From: Fistularia commersonii
Lineage: Eukaryota > Chordata > Actinopteri > Syngnathiformes > Fistulariidae
Length of the DNA: 64,000 nt
Reading direction: 5' to 3'
NCBI GenBank assembly: GCA_037954325.1
Contig: JBBMNZ010000019.1
Coordinates: 13,006,501 to 13,070,500 of the forward strand
The position numbers and the translations under genes are program-made. The notes below the pieces were generated by a model. It was given only the letters and a program-made list of their open reading frames with translations. It made no database searches and was not told where the DNA came from. Positions 9,901-19,827 of this stretch are shown here, piece by piece. How positions within the stretch are numbered: the stretch's first letter is position 1; each line of letters starts with the position of its first letter.

Positions 9901-10446
9901 CACCCTGGACTGGTTGCCAGTCAATCGCAGGGCCCATTTAATCATTTATTTATTCCAATATTAGACTGCTTATCATGCTGTCACGGTTGCGGTAGTGCTG
10001 GAGCCTATCCCTACGGTCATTAAGTCACAAATAGAGATATTAAACATTCACCGATCATTCACCGATCATTTCGAGACATGCAACCATTCACTCACTCATT
10101 TTCATGTCATATGGACACACAGTAAAAATATTCACTCTCTCATTCAGATGTCATATGGAGACATACAAAATTCACTCTAATTCACATCATATACAGCCAG
10201 AAAACCATTCATCCTGTCATTTGCATATGATATAGATCCACACAATGCAACCATTCACTGTCTCATTCACACATCTGGACAATGTAGGGTCTCCAATGAA
10301 CCGCCTGCATGTTTTTGTGAGGGGAACCCCACGCAGATATGGGAGGAGAACATGGAGGCTCACCTGTGCTCCATCGCCCCTGCAGCCCTGCGGCCCCACA
10401 TCCACCAAAGCAAGACTAGAAACTTTAAAACCTTGAAGTCATCCAT
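1..10446 (-). CDS. zan: Zonadhesin-like gene, 5' portion (23 exons, runs off the window)
   Basis: Secreted or membrane-tethered extracellular adhesion protein; in mammals zonadhesin is a sperm protein that binds the egg coat. Exons in transcript order (plus-strand coordinates): 10364-10446, 9679-9704, 8376-8525, 7990-8255, 7358-7442, 7117-7269, 6070-6237, 5798-5895, 5627-5705, 5419-5514, 5113-5306, 4853-4994, 4320-4564, 4052-4200, 3778-3906, 2819-2957, 2527-2668, 2033-2226, 1781-1919, 905-973, 599-792, 339-480, 1-51 (partial). Every junction has AG/GT borders and the phases join without a stop, giving about 1044 codons. Domain order is signal peptide, MAM, MAM, Pro/Thr linker, TIL-TILa-VWD-C8-TIL-TILa, linker, TIL-TILa, VWD start. 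This MAM plus VWD/TIL order is what zonadhesin shows; FCGBP and mucins lack MAM domains. The 3' end, including any transmembrane segment, is outside. The identity rests on domain architecture. Exons 1 and 2 are the least certain. Confidence 0.85.
339..973 (-). CDS. zan: Zonadhesin-like exons 20-22: second linker plus duplicated TIL-TILa
   Basis: Exon 905-973 is a 23-residue Pro/Thr linker (PTTPEPTPTMPTTPRPTTT), shorter than its partner at 5419-5514. Exon 599-792 (TIL) and exon 339-480 (TILa) code for the same protein sequence as exons 11 and 12. The nucleotide match continues through the introns, so this is a duplication and not just a domain repeat. Phases 1, 0 and 1 agree with the neighbours. 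Confidence 0.85.
1500..1720. repeat. Interspersed repeat fragment in a zonadhesin intron
   Basis: The segment has the landmarks TGTGGAGGTTCTCAGTGATC and GTGGACTTGAATTTC. Related sequence is present at about 39560-39840 and 52705-52860 (TGTCGAAATCTTCTTG, GGCAGCTGGACTTGAATTTC, GAGAACCTCCACAGACA). The family name is not known to me from the sequence alone. Confidence 0.5.
1781..2226 (-). CDS. zan: Zonadhesin-like exons 18-19: second TIL and TILa module
   Basis: Exon 2033-2226 is a TIL domain (LPCPPNSHYEPCADPCQ to CGCQKDGQYYE) of 194 nt, the same length as the other TIL exons. Exon 1781-1919 is TILa (QGEEFFVGNCTLKC to GCYPSG). The sequence differs clearly from the 5113-5306 module, so this is an older relative inside the same repeat unit. 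Donor after exon 18 is gtacgc and after exon 19 gtaggt. Confidence 0.85.
2527..2957 (-). CDS. zan: Zonadhesin-like exons 16-17: C8 domain
   Basis: The C8 cysteine-rich domain that follows VWD. Exon 2819-2957 has GPFATCHRKVNPN and exon 2527-2668 has NYFKDCVFDLCELDG, then the ILCEAIEAYVNECQ helix and WRNATFC. These are the standard C8 landmarks. The intron in front of this domain (2958-3777) contains a LINE fragment. Confidence 0.88.
3000..3700 (-). mobile_element. LINE reverse-transcriptase C-terminal fragment (RTE-like)
   Basis: On the minus strand, broken frames give VVMDRLTDEVKQDSPRTMM, VRPAMLYGCETGALKK and ELPGSRCKGRPKKRFIDV. These resemble the end of the reverse transcriptase and the tail of teleost RTE-type LINEs. 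It is 5'-truncated and frameshifted, and lies in the zonadhesin intron between the VWD and C8 exons, in the same direction as the gene. The same lineage occurs at 14410-15340, 25690-25930 and 50720-51480. Confidence 0.75.
3778..4564 (-). CDS. zan: Zonadhesin-like exons 13-15: VWD domain
   Basis: A von Willebrand factor D domain over exons 4320-4564, 4052-4200 and 3778-3906. It opens CIASGDPHYTTFD, which contains GDPH, the site at which several mucin and FCGBP VWD domains self-cleave between Asp and Pro. The last exon has LCGLCGDYDGD, the conserved CGLCG motif, and ends with FGHSWNTDP, the usual end before C8. Phases 0, 2 and 2 agree. VWD domains drive disulfide-linked assembly. Confidence 0.9.
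4514..5465. repeat. Right copy of a tandem intragenic duplication
   Basis: Partner of 1-960. The repeat period is about 4.5 kb, so the duplicated unit spans one whole linker-TIL-TILa-VWD-C8-TIL-TILa block of the zonadhesin-like gene. Confidence 0.9.
4853..5306 (-). CDS. zan: Zonadhesin-like exons 11-12: TIL and TILa module
   Basis: Exon 5113-5306 is a trypsin-inhibitor-like cysteine-rich domain opening EPCPPNSEYIECGPAC and closing CGCLDDKNNYYE. Exon 4853-4994 is the companion TILa segment opening PGEIVYGDGC and closing GCYPKG. The junction YYE-PGE is the usual one in this family. The donor after exon 11 is the weak gttgga. TIL modules of this kind usually act as structural disulfide modules, not protease inhibitors. 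The second copy at 339-792 is almost identical. Confidence 0.85.
5419..5514 (-). CDS. zan: Zonadhesin-like exon 10: Pro/Thr-rich linker
   Basis: This 96-nt exon codes for about 32 residues that are nearly all Thr, Pro, Ser and Ala (for example TTPKPSTPKPSTPATTTTT). It is a short mucin-like, probably O-glycosylated spacer between the MAM and TIL/VWD parts, as in zonadhesin. Acceptor accccag at 5515-5516 and donor gtatga at 5413-5418, phase 1 on both sides. The ACA/ACT repeats make its length prone to change. Confidence 0.75.
5627..7269 (-). CDS. zan: Zonadhesin-like exons 6-9: MAM domain 2
   Basis: Exon 7117-7269 opens with GCDFDRVGDICGFE and contains the TEGTGPDNDF segment. Exon 6070-6237 holds the GLYMLMDS strand and the CLLFTFHYYLYG core. 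Exon 5798-5895 has AWKPAEVRYLG. Exon 5627-5705 has the closing DVAVDAVCITAC. Unlike MAM 1, which is split over three exons, this domain uses four, so the two were probably not formed by a recent exon-block copy. The exon 8 acceptor has a poor pyrimidine tract (accaaaaag), but the frame and the MAM fold require it. Confidence 0.85.
7358..8525 (-). CDS. zan: Zonadhesin-like exons 3-5: MAM domain 1
   Basis: MAM domains are extracellular beta-sandwich adhesion modules of about 160 residues with four conserved cysteines. Exon 8376-8525 carries the opening signature SCDFNNDAEPFCEF and the TDGTGPTGDY segment. Exon 7990-8255 carries the middle, with GFYIYHEG, the AHLLSPP run and the CVQFRYYMYG strand. 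Exon 7358-7442 carries the closing segment DNIVITEGAC. All three borders keep the frame (phases 1, 0, 1). The exon 3 acceptor has a CAGCAG sequence, so a one-codon NAGNAG variant is possible. Confidence 0.85.
9900..10375. repeat. Degraded teleost interspersed repeat with internal tandem units
   Basis: Begins CACCCTGGACTGGTTGCCAG, continues with four or five diverged units of about 50 bp (ACATACAACCATTCACTC-like), then GGGTCTCCAATGAACC and GGGAGGAGAACATGGAGG. Relatives are seen near 54870-54990 and, in the other orientation, near 39015-39135. It fills intron 1 of the zonadhesin-like gene and reaches the exon 1 donor. Confidence 0.6.
10364..10446 (-). CDS. zan: Zonadhesin-like exon 1: signal peptide
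   Basis: This exon codes for about 27 residues: a short charged start (MDDFK), a hydrophobic core (VLKFLVLLWWMW) and then RRAAGA, which looks like a secretory signal peptide. The donor reads CACAG|gtgagc, phase 2. It joins exon 2 (9679-9704, 26 nt, acceptor cccgcag, donor gtaggt), which leads in frame into the first MAM exon. That phase agreement across three exons is the main support. The donor and the following intron lie in a degraded interspersed repeat (about 9900-10375), so part of the exon border may be repeat-derived. An upstream non-coding exon cannot be excluded. Confidence 0.55.
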
Positions 10447-10497
10447 GGCTAACTGAGTGCAGTTAGCGGGGGAAAGTCAGTGGGTCGGCGCGGGGGG

Positions 10498-10507
10498 CTT
10501 TTTATAG
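10498..10507 (-). promoter_or_regulatory. TATA element of the zonadhesin-like gene
   Basis: Read on the minus strand the bases are CTATAAAAAG, 52-61 bp upstream of the proposed ATG at 10446. Transcription would start near 10470, giving a 5' UTR of about 25 nt. The ATG has G at -3 and G at +4, a good Kozak context. The match is strong but its use is inferred. Confidence 0.5.
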
Positions 10508-10794
10508 TGGCCTGGGGGTGTCGTGGACACCTGGGCGGATGTGCTGAGTGGGTGGTGCAGATGATGATTTGCAGTATTTCCCATGATGTTGCAAACAATG
10601 TAAATGAGTAACCGTGGTGATAGCGACAGGGTGTGTTCCCCTTGGATGTGCGTTGCAAGGCGTGTGTTGTTGTGTGCACGGGCATGCACCTTTTCACCTG
10701 GGCTGCCCACGGGAGGGAGGGGTTGCCAATTGAAAGCCCCATCGCATTCCAGAGAGAGTTGGTTGTGTAAGTGTAAACCTTATTAGGCGTGAAT

Positions 10795-11245
10795 CTCTAT
10801 AGGCTAGTGGTTCTCCACGTTCTCCTGCCTTGGTTCTGCACGTTCATGTTCAGTCCGTGGTTTTCTGCCTGGGTTCTCTCAATGTTCTCCAAACTGGGTT
10901 CTCCATGTTCTACCGCTCAGGCTCTCAACATGCTCATCTACCTGGGTTCTCTCCTTGTTCTCTTGTACTCCTGCCTGGGTTCACTGTTAGTTCACCATAT
11001 TTTCTTCTGATTGGGTTATCTTCATGTTCTCTCTGTATGCTCTCTGCATATTCTCCTGCCCGGGTTCTCCTCAATATGTTCATGGAAGGGAGGGAATAAT
11101 TGGATGTTTGTCTATGTGGCTCTGTGATTGATAGGCCCAGGTTAAACCCTGCCCCTCTGCCCAGACAGCCGGGGTTGGCTCCAGCTTCCCCTTTGACCTT
11201 GAGCGTCAGGTGTGTAGATGATGAATGGATGAAGGTTTAGAGAGA
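10795..11245. repeat. Decayed repeat: GTTCTCC-rich units and LINE/SINE-like 3' tail
   Basis: Contains many imperfect copies of CCTGGGTTCTC and CATGTTCTCC, then CCCAGGTTAAACCCTGCCCC and GGTTGGCTCCAGCTTCCCC, ending near ATGATGAATGGATG. Matching pieces are at 35205-35285 and 48290-48600. Not protein-coding; the open frames here are accidental. Confidence 0.5.
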
Positions 11246-11726
11246 TCCAGAGAAGGACCCCAAATTGGATCATGCACTTCGCTCTTCAATAAAACAAACT
11301 TATAAGTATCAACAGTGAGATTGTTATTACTCAGTTATGATACATTTATTAGATGTTGATGCGAATGTATTAATGTATTCGTAATTATTATGCTGTGAAT
11401 TACTGAGAAAAAAACAGAGGCTAACGGCATGTTTGGTCATTGCCTTTGTCCCAGTGTCAATTTGCAATGTGTTGTTGTTATGCCTTGGTTTCCATGGCAA
11501 CTGCATTTAGTGAACTTTGTGAGTGCACTTCGGCCTCTCCTACGTCAGCGGTGAAACTGTCTGCGGGGGCGCTGCCAGTAAAACTTAGGCATAAGGCTCA
11601 TTCTGGTCCATCCACAGGGGAAATGTGATGTCGCAGAAGTTCTGGCAACAAGCTGTCACGACAGCAAGTGTCTCGTTGCACTCAGATATGGCAGAATCCA
11701 TGGAAACCGCAATAGACTTTCTATCT

Positions 11727-11784
11727 TGGATGGATGGATGGATGGATGGATGGATGGATGGATGGATGGATGGATGGATAGATG

Positions 11785-11875
<91 letters not shown>

Positions 11876-11886
11876 GGATGGATGGA
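11727..11886. repeat. Compound microsatellite (GGAT)n (GATA)n
   Basis: About 50 bp of GGAT units, then about 95 bp of nearly pure GATA units, then GGAT again. The translated Ser-Ile-Tyr-Leu repeats on the other strand are an artefact of the tract. Confidence 0.95.
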
Positions 11887-13990
11887 GGCACTCCACTCTT
11901 GTTTCCAGCTGAGACTTACAGTCTCAGATGTTGAAGTGCTGAGTCGTATCTTCACATTCAGTTGCTCCACTGACAGTTGGACCACCAAACCAGACCCCCT
12001 CAGTGCAATAGCAGCGCCTACAACTTCTGTCCATAAAGGTTCTGACCAGAATCAGTGACAAAGAGCACCCTCACTGGAAACTAAGGTAGCGGTAGCGGCT
12101 TGGGCTTCAGTTGTTGGGGCTTTGCTCAGAAGAGTCAAGAAGCAACACAGCTTCACTGTCCACGAAGAAAGTTCATTAAACAAGAACAATGCCACACTAC
12201 CACGGATGTCATGGGCTTATGAGAAACTGCCTGTTTGAAAAACATAAAATAATCCCTCTTACATTAATCATCAAGATAAAGAACGTTAGAAAATGCACTT
12301 CAGTTGTGCAGATTTTAGGTGCGACTGCAGCGACTGACTGTGCGCTCCAAAATCTGGCCTCTGACATCCCGAGTTTGGCCTCGATCACAAGGAGATGATC
12401 TGTTTCGCCAGGCAATAAGACTGAATCCTTCAAGGGGCTGCGTTATTGCATGGTTCTGACCCAGGAATATTGCTGTTGCACGAGAATATGATGAAAATCC
12501 CCCCCTGTAGGATGGCTCGGCTTTCAACCAGGGACTGATGTCTGGGAGAAAACAGGGAGAGATGTAGTTGGTTAACATAAAATATCCTGTCCGGACGGGA
12601 TGTTGATGGACATCCGACCCCTAAGGTCTTTATATTATTGATGGACTTTGGACTTTGACTCGGATACATGAATATCATCAGCCAATAATAGTCACTTTAA
12701 GCAGCAAGAGCTTTTTTCCCTCAAGCGGTGTGATATGAGCGTGAAATGACATTTTTCCTGGTGTGCTCGGGAGGGGTGGGGATATCGTAGCCAATTAATG
12801 ACTCGAGCTGGGAACTTTATTGGACTGATGGGGGTGTGGACTACAGATCCTCTTGATCTTTAGACCCTTTCTTGGCTTTCTTTGACTCACATGTAAAGTG
12901 TCATGCCGTGCCCCTTCCCATGTTTGAATAGGAACAGCGCTTTCAATAAAAGCTGGATTTCATGTGGACAGAAAGTCCCAGAAAGGGTGTGGGCTGAATC
13001 GGACAAGTAGAGGAATATCAGAAATACCAGGGTGCGCCAGTCAAGGGGAAACAGGAGCACCGGAGCTTGGTTTTTAGCTGTGAAAGCAGCAAGTTAACAT
13101 AAAAAAATAAGGAAAAAAAAACATCCAGTGACCTCAGGTGTTCCTGAGCTTGGGAGTGGACCTGAGTCATAAATCCATCCGATCGGGAGGAACCCTCTGA
13201 TCTCGTATCAATACTGAGAAATGTCAGGGTCCACCTTGATCCGACAGACAGCGGGCTGTAAACACTGCTGGATCACCCTGACGCACCAGAGATAATTTCA
13301 AACACAGCTGACATCACATCACACAAATAAACATCCTCACTGAAATTGGCTTGACTGTTTCTAGGATACGATGGACAAAAATAAATCCCGACTTCTCTTA
13401 GCACCAGCATTAATTCGTTTTATGACAATGCGTTAGCTTTTGTCCGCCATATCCTGCAATGTTCTAGCCAAGATGAGTCTATTTAAGCCATGTGTTTTGT
13501 GTTAAAAGATTTTGCATTGATTTTATCTGCAGCTGCTATCTCCATTAGCCCATTTATTATTCAGCTGTTCCCTCCAAGAGCAGCATTAATTAACCTTTTT
13601 GTTATCCATTATTAGCCTATTTTAACCGCATTAACATTTGTCTTTGCTTTTAGCGCACGCTAACCTCATATCATTGACCTTGAACCATGTACTAATGAAG
13701 TAGCCCAGATTTTGCATTTCAATTTTTCCTTTTGTGTTGCATCAGTTGGCAAAAAAACAAGTTTTTACTGGTACCTTGTTGAGCAAAGTGTGAATTCTTT
13801 AAATTTTGGGGGGCTGGAGCACAACATGTCTGCTTTGGTCGGTTTGCATGATCAGGGGACCAGTAGGTCCAAACCGCCACAAGAAAGTCATGACATGCCT
13901 GGGGTTACTTTTTATTGTTTTTTCTGGATGGGCCATCATGAATATTCATACAATATATACATACGTAAATAATATATATAATATATATAA

Positions 13991-14346
13991 ACTGCTCAAA
14001 AAAATAAAGGGAACACTTAAAAAACACATCCTAGATCTAAATGAATGAAATATTCTTATGAAATACTTTGCTCTTTACACAGTTGAATGTACTGACAACA
14101 AAATCACACAAAAATAATCAATGGAAATCAATTGTATCAACCCATGGAGGTCTGGATTAGGAATCACACTCAAAATTAAAGTGTAAAAACCAACTCCAGG
14201 CTGATCCAACTTTGATGTAATGTCCTTAAAACAAGTCAAAATGAATCTGTGTTGCTTCCTGAGTGGACACTATGATTTCACAGAAGTGTGATTGACTTGG
14301 AGTTACATTGTGTTGTTCAAGTGTTCCCTGTATTTTTTTGAGCAGT
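13991..14346. mobile_element. MITE of Tc1/mariner type, copy 1
   Basis: About 356 bp with terminal inverted repeats ACTGCTCAAAAAAATAAAGG at the left and the complement (TTTTTTTGAGCAGT) at the right, next to TA-rich bases. It has the ends of a known fish Tc1-like element but no transposase frame, so it is an internally deleted, non-autonomous copy. A second copy at 33826-34180 differs at only a few positions. Confidence 0.85.
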
Positions 14347-14409
14347 ATATGTTCAAATGCAGCCTCAGGGCGGCATGGATGGGTGTCAGGGGGGACACGG
14401 GACTATGAC

Positions 14410-15340
14410 AGAAAAAGGTAGTTGGTCAACATGATGCAGAGAGGGAAGGTGGATGTACTGTGTGTCCAGCAGACCAAGTGGAAAGGTAGTAAGGCTAGAA
14501 GGTTAGGATCAGGCTTTAAGTTGTACTATCATGGAAGGAAGGAATCATGGACAGGAAGAGAAATGGAGTTTGTTAGAAACGTTCTGGACGTGAAAAGAAT
14601 GTCAGATAGACTTATGAGTCTGAAACTGGAAATTGAAGGTGTGATGCTCAATGTTGTTTGTGGCTATGACCCGCAGGTGGGATGTGAATCTGAAGAGAAG
14701 GAGAAGTTCTGGAATGAGTTGGATGAAGTGATGCAGAATATTCCCAGAAATGAGAGAGTGGTCATTGGTGCAGACTTCAATGGACATGTTGGTGAAGGCA
14801 ATAGAGGGGATGAAGAAGTGATAGGCAGATTTGGTATCCAGGATAGGAATGCAGAGGGACTGACGGTGGTAGATTTTGCAAAAAGGATGGCAATGGCTGT
14901 AGTGAACACCTTTTTCCAGAAAACACAGAAACATAGGGTAACTTGTAAGAGCGGAGGTAGAAGCACGCAGGTAGACTACATCTTGTATAGACGAGGTAAC
15001 CTGAAAGAGATCAGTCGTTGTAGTTAAGAGTGTAGCCAGAAAGCATAGGATTGTGGTTCTTAGGGTGACTGGTGACAAGGAAGTTTAAGAGGACAAAGGC
15101 AGAGCAGATGACAAAGTGGTGGAAGCTGAAATGGCAGGAGTGTTGTATGGTTTTCAGGGAGGAGCTGAGAAAGGCTCTGGGTGGTCAGGGAGAGCTTCCA
15201 CGTGAATGGATCACAACAGCTCGTGTTATCAGGGAGACAGGTAGAAGAGTACTTGGTGTGTCATCTGGAAGGAAAGTAGATAAAGAGTCTTGGTGGTGGA
15301 ATGAGGATGTGCAGGTGTACGTATAGAAAGCTGTTAGCAA
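14410..15340 (+). mobile_element. RTE-like LINE, endonuclease part (defective)
   Basis: The frame 14422-15027 codes for an APE-type endonuclease: VDVLCVQQTKWKGSKA near the start, VVIGADFNGHVGEG in the middle and GGRSTQVDYILYRRG near the end. After a break at about 15027 the next part continues in another frame (TKWWKLKWQECC, WWWNEDVQ) to 15326. The catalytic Glu expected in the QETKWKG motif is Gln here (codon cag), and the reverse transcriptase is absent, so this copy is dead. Confidence 0.85.
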
Positions 15341-15837
15341 AGAAGAAGTGGGTACTGAGCGTACACATATGAGAAAAACCTCATATGTGCAAGCCCTCCT
15401 GGAATCCACAATGTGTGCATTGAGGTGCCTGGGGAAGAAAGGATCTCACCAGAGTCTATGAGAGAACTTGTGGCGATATGAAACCGACAGCTAATTCAAA
15501 TCAAGAGCTCAAGCAGCTTTTGCTTTGGTTATAACATCCTGTTCATGGGCTGCCGTTGCGTTTTGCGGGACGCTGTCGCCCTCCTGTGGCGTGAAACTAT
15601 AGTGAACCTGCGTGTTTGCATCTCCTGCGGGAAGACCACCTGCACTTCCGGGTCGATCGGCAGTCACATACCGTTTACAAGTTACAGTTTGTTTGTTCAT
15701 TTAATTGTTTATCCGATGACATTTCTTGTAATTTAATATCATCACGTAAATGTAGTTATTTTGGAAACTGTCAGTATTTCACGCAGGAGAGTTGGGTTTT
15801 TGATAAAATTCTAGCCAGATCAGAGCAGAGGCATCTC

Positions 15838-15919
15838 GCTGCGATGGCCGAGTGGTTAAGGCGTTGGACTTGAAATCCAATGGGATCTTCCCGCGCAGGT
15901 TCGAACCCTGCTCGCAGCG
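15838..15919 (+). tRNA. tRNA-Ser (TGA)
   Basis: An 82-nt sequence that folds as a type II tRNA. Acceptor arms GCTGCGA and TCGCAGC pair, followed by discriminator G. The D-arm has TGGCCGAGTGGTTAAGG, the anticodon loop CTTGAAA puts TGA at 15871-15873, the variable arm is long, as in serine tRNA, and the T-loop is GGTTCGAACC. It decodes UCA. A T-run (ctttttatt) near 15930 serves as the Pol III stop. No intron is visible. Confidence 0.96.
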
Positions 15920-16039
15920 CAGAATGTGTCTTTTTATTCTTCTGCAAAAGAAATAAACAAAAAATATCTACATGAGTAAGTATTAGAAGCACGTGATTTA
16001 ATTACGTGACTTAATATTGAGGCCTATAGCGAATGTTTA

Positions 16040-16270
<231 letters not shown>

Positions 16271-16439
16271 CTAGATACAAGAAGCCTTGATACTTCTGTC
16301 TAAATGCAACTGACCAGGATTTCTGGGATTTAATATGTGTACTGTTTATGGGAGCTTCAGGCCTTCATTTGTTTGCAGAATCCTGAATCTCAAAGAAGTT
16401 GTTGTAGTTGAATATGGGCTCAAAAAGTTTGTTGTTGCA

Positions 16440-16620
16440 CTTGATAAGAGCTGACAATTTTTTGATTTGTCAAAAGTGTTGGACACTGTTTAGCATGATA
16501 TTCCAAAACTTCTTCATTTTGGACTCTTGGAGCATGCAGTCGCTTGGTTCTCAAACTATCTCAGTATCAGGACTAGTAAATATGTTGGCCTTGGTTGGTC
16601 TTCTTGCTTGTACTCGACTT
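16440..16620 (+). mobile_element. LINE reverse-transcriptase fragment (CR1/L2/Rex1-like)
   Basis: With one stop the plus strand reads DLSKVLDTV.HDIPKLL followed by LEHAVAWFSNYLSIRT. This matches the block DxSKAFDTVxHxxLLxKL and W(F)xxYLxxR found in the reverse transcriptases of CR1/L2-type LINEs. No complete frame is left. Confidence 0.6.
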
Positions 16621-17589
16621 TTTCACTGAATCAGCATGCAAAAGTAAAGCCCTCTCGCATGACACCCTTGCTTACACTATCTTCAGCAAGCTATCGATCA
16701 TTAATCCAAACTAACAATCACTTTTCTACTTCTTCTAAGACTCAAGACTTTTGCTTTGTTAATGTAGTCACACCTTTAGCCACATCAGCTGTCTGTAGGA
16801 TTGTTCTTCAGGATTGTGCAGATGGTTGTCATAGTGCTTGGCGAGACCTGTAACATGAACACTGCTCTCACATTTAGCTATTATTTTCTGTTATTTGGGA
16901 GCCAAAATATGGGCTAATTTACATGAGTTTGTAAGTTAATTTCATTGGTGTTTGTTAAATCTGAACTGAGAGTTCTTAAGGCTGATTCCACAACATACAC
17001 TTGTTCCTTTTAACCTGCTTGTAAAGTAGGTTGTGCTGAAGAATGAGTGCTTGTATGTGAATGTGTTTTTGTATTTCTTGCTGAACCAGAGGCGCTTGGA
17101 ATTTGTCCTGGTTGAGTAAAACAGAAAATTATATTTTTGAAGGGAAACAGTGTTGCTATGGAACTGACTTTCACCCCCCTCGCTTCTAGATTGAAGTAAT
17201 GATTCTGTATTTTACGGTTCTATCGCTAAACATTTAACATGAACAGTAATGGAATCAGCAATACAAAATACCGTGGCAGTCACTGTTGTTTTTATCAAGA
17301 TGGACAGCAATTTGCTGAAATGATTTTTACTTATGTCAACAGTTCATACTGTACCACTTCTACTGATAATAATCAGAATCAGAAAGGCCAAAAGTACAAT
17401 GTATAGAGGAATTTGACATGGTATGTCACCACCTTGGAGCAGGAAATTTAAGTTGTGAGATTAGGAAAAGAGGAAACATAAAACAAGAAATAACAAAGTT
17501 TGTGCTAAGGAAATATATGCGATATAAGTTAGGTTATGTACACGGTGAGAAAGGGGAAATGCCTTGGGGAATGGTGTGGGGGATTACCA

Positions 17590-18055
17590 GGATAAGTTGA
17601 GGAACATGATGGCCCACTGCCTGGATCTGCCATTGTGCAGAACACTCATGGGTTCCTGTTTGTGGCCCGTTAGATGACTGGCTATTTGCACGGTGCGTTC
17701 CAGTCTGCCTTTGGTGCGGGCGGGAGGATGGGGGAGTTTAGGACATTCTGGATGGTGGCCCCTGTAGATCTTGGCATAAACCATGCAGGAGATGTTCATC
17801 CTTCGGAGCAGCCTGAGGTAGAACATCCTCTGTTGCAACCGCTTGATGAACTTTCAAGAGTGAGTCATCAGTTTCAGGTTGCTGGTGATGTTGGTACCTA
17901 GAAACTTGACAGAGTCTACCACCTGTACAAGTTGTAAATGAAGAGTGATAGGTTAGAGGGTGGTTGTCTACAGAAGTCCATGATCAAGTCCACTGTTTTG
18001 TTTGTTGTTGAGCTCCTGGTTATTAACTGTACATCATTAGCTGTGACACCATGTC
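17590..18055 (-). mobile_element. LINE 3' fragment (CR1/L2-like)
   Basis: Minus-strand frames give VVDSVKFLGTNITSNLKL and, in a shifted frame, KRLQQRMFYLRLLRRMNIS, which resemble the part of fish LINE reverse transcriptases with VDxFKFLGTxI and AQQRLxFLRxLR. Several frame breaks. Confidence 0.6.
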
Positions 18056-18062
18056 TCTATAA

Positions 18063-18110
18063 CAGGGGTGTCCAAACTTTTTGCAAAGAGGGCCATATTT
18101 GGTGAGGTGA
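18063..18110. mobile_element. hAT-like transposon end
   Basis: CAGGGGTGTCCAAACTTTTT at 18063 is the usual terminal repeat of hAT elements in vertebrates. I could not place the other end, so only this terminus is claimed. Confidence 0.4.
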
Positions 18111-19827
18111 AAATATGTGGGGGGCGACCACTCAGCCTGACATTATTTGAACCATTAACATTAATGTCAGATGAAATGTTTTCAATTCTCCATACCACAG
18201 TGGATGGGAGGCACCCTGGATCTATCGCAGGGCCACATATAGACAGATACAAACTCCCGGTCTTAATCACACGTGATATGGAGGCGTACAAACTGTCCAC
18301 CATCCACCCTGTCCTCTGCATCCAGCCGTACCATTCACAATCATGATTCCAAGGATAAACTCAGCCCCTTGTGTTGGGAAATGACATCGTTGGTTGGACT
18401 GAAGCCCCCCAGCTCTGTGCTATCTGATATAGCTTCAGCTGCAGGTAGTTAACATTTCAAATTTTCACTAGCATGACGAGAAGGCTGTAACTGAATCTTT
18501 CGGCAAGTGTTATTCTAAGTGTCATTCTGTTTCTTCATTTTCTTGCAATGAGGGATTCAGCGTGGGGGCGCTGCAGCTCATCGTCTCCCCTCCACTAGCG
18601 GGAAGTATAGCCCCTGCTCCTCGGGGTTGGGGAGATTTGGGGGGGGGGCTGTCAGTCGTCATACTGTCAAAAATGTGTTTTCTCGCTACATTCTATAAAT
18701 AGCGATCTCGCACATGGTACGACTTTCATTTTCCATGAGTTACTTCCTGCTGCTTATCATCCTGGTCACCAGGCGCCCCCCTTATTCCCCCCCGCAGCTT
18801 CCCCTTCTCCGACCGTTGTGGTGGCACGTCGGCTGTCCCACTGGGATCCGTGCTGACTCACCCTGTGCAGGCGTTTTTTTCAGCCCACCATTATCCTCAA
18901 CTGAAATCAAGCCTAATGAAAAACACACAGGGCTGATATCATGAGTGAATTCCAGGCTCGGGGTGTCATGAAAGCCATGAACAGTTGGAATATTTACAAA
19001 CTTGTTTACACAAGTCTGCCGCCGAGTCATTCATGACTGAATTCACCGCCTTTCTTTTTCCCAATTTCAGGTGAAAATGGGATAATTACCATGTTTGTTG
19101 CTATGCTCTGACTCAGATAAGGGGGTGGGGATGGAGCTTGCAAAATCGGTTACAAGAATAGATCTTGGAATTTGGTTTTGTTTTGAATATTATATGCCAG
19201 GAAATCAACGGAGCCCCCCCACCCCTTAGCCCGGAGGAGGAGATCAACCTGGAGGAACCATGCGGCCTCTGCCTGTCAGAGCGAGAGGTGATGGGGGCGC
19301 TTGATGTCCTTTTTGCCCCCAAGCACCAGGCCTGTACCCCCAGTCTTTCCGCTCATAGACCTGGTCCCCGCCCCTGTTTCGCTGGAAACGCAATGAAACA
19401 CAAATTTCACAATACACATCCACCCCTTTTTCCCCCCCGATCACCATATTTGGAAGCGGCAGTTGTTTTCCATCACTAAAATATAAAAATGCCCTTCTAT
19501 ACTTACACTGATGAGTCAGATGGTGGTGGACATGTGTATGGTAAAGGTATGGTGAAGACATTAAGCTGCGTGAATCACCGTCTCCACGGGGATGTGAAAC
19601 ACACCCTCAGTACAGGAGGACCCCCGGACATGAGAACTGGGGAGAAGGTCTGGACCAAGGCTTTTTAAAACGACCTTGAGAAACTCAACATTTGTCTTGG
19701 AGCTGGCATTTGACAGCAGGCAGCGAGGACACACTGCCTTTTCCTGGTGCAGAAACTTTGGTCAGCTCAGTGTGGGCAGCCTTCTGCCTTGACCAGTCGG
19801 ATTAAACAAGTACAGAGCCCTTTAGGG

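Larger units (their letters stand above)
10508..13990. other. Intergenic region upstream of zonadhesin-like gene
   Basis: Apart from the repeat at 10795-11245 and the microsatellite at 11727-11886, I see no exon, RNA gene or element here that I can support. The stretch 12000-13990 has short AT-rich open frames only. Confidence 0.5.

Noticed and set aside
10070..10270. Possible CRISPR-like array (about 50-bp spaced repeats)
   Set aside because: Units are diverged tandem copies in a fish repeat, with no constant repeat plus unique spacers, and the DNA is eukaryotic.
11585..11988. Open frames with Ser-Ile-Tyr-Leu or Ile-His-Pro-Ser repeats
   Set aside because: Pure translation of the GGAT/GATA microsatellite.
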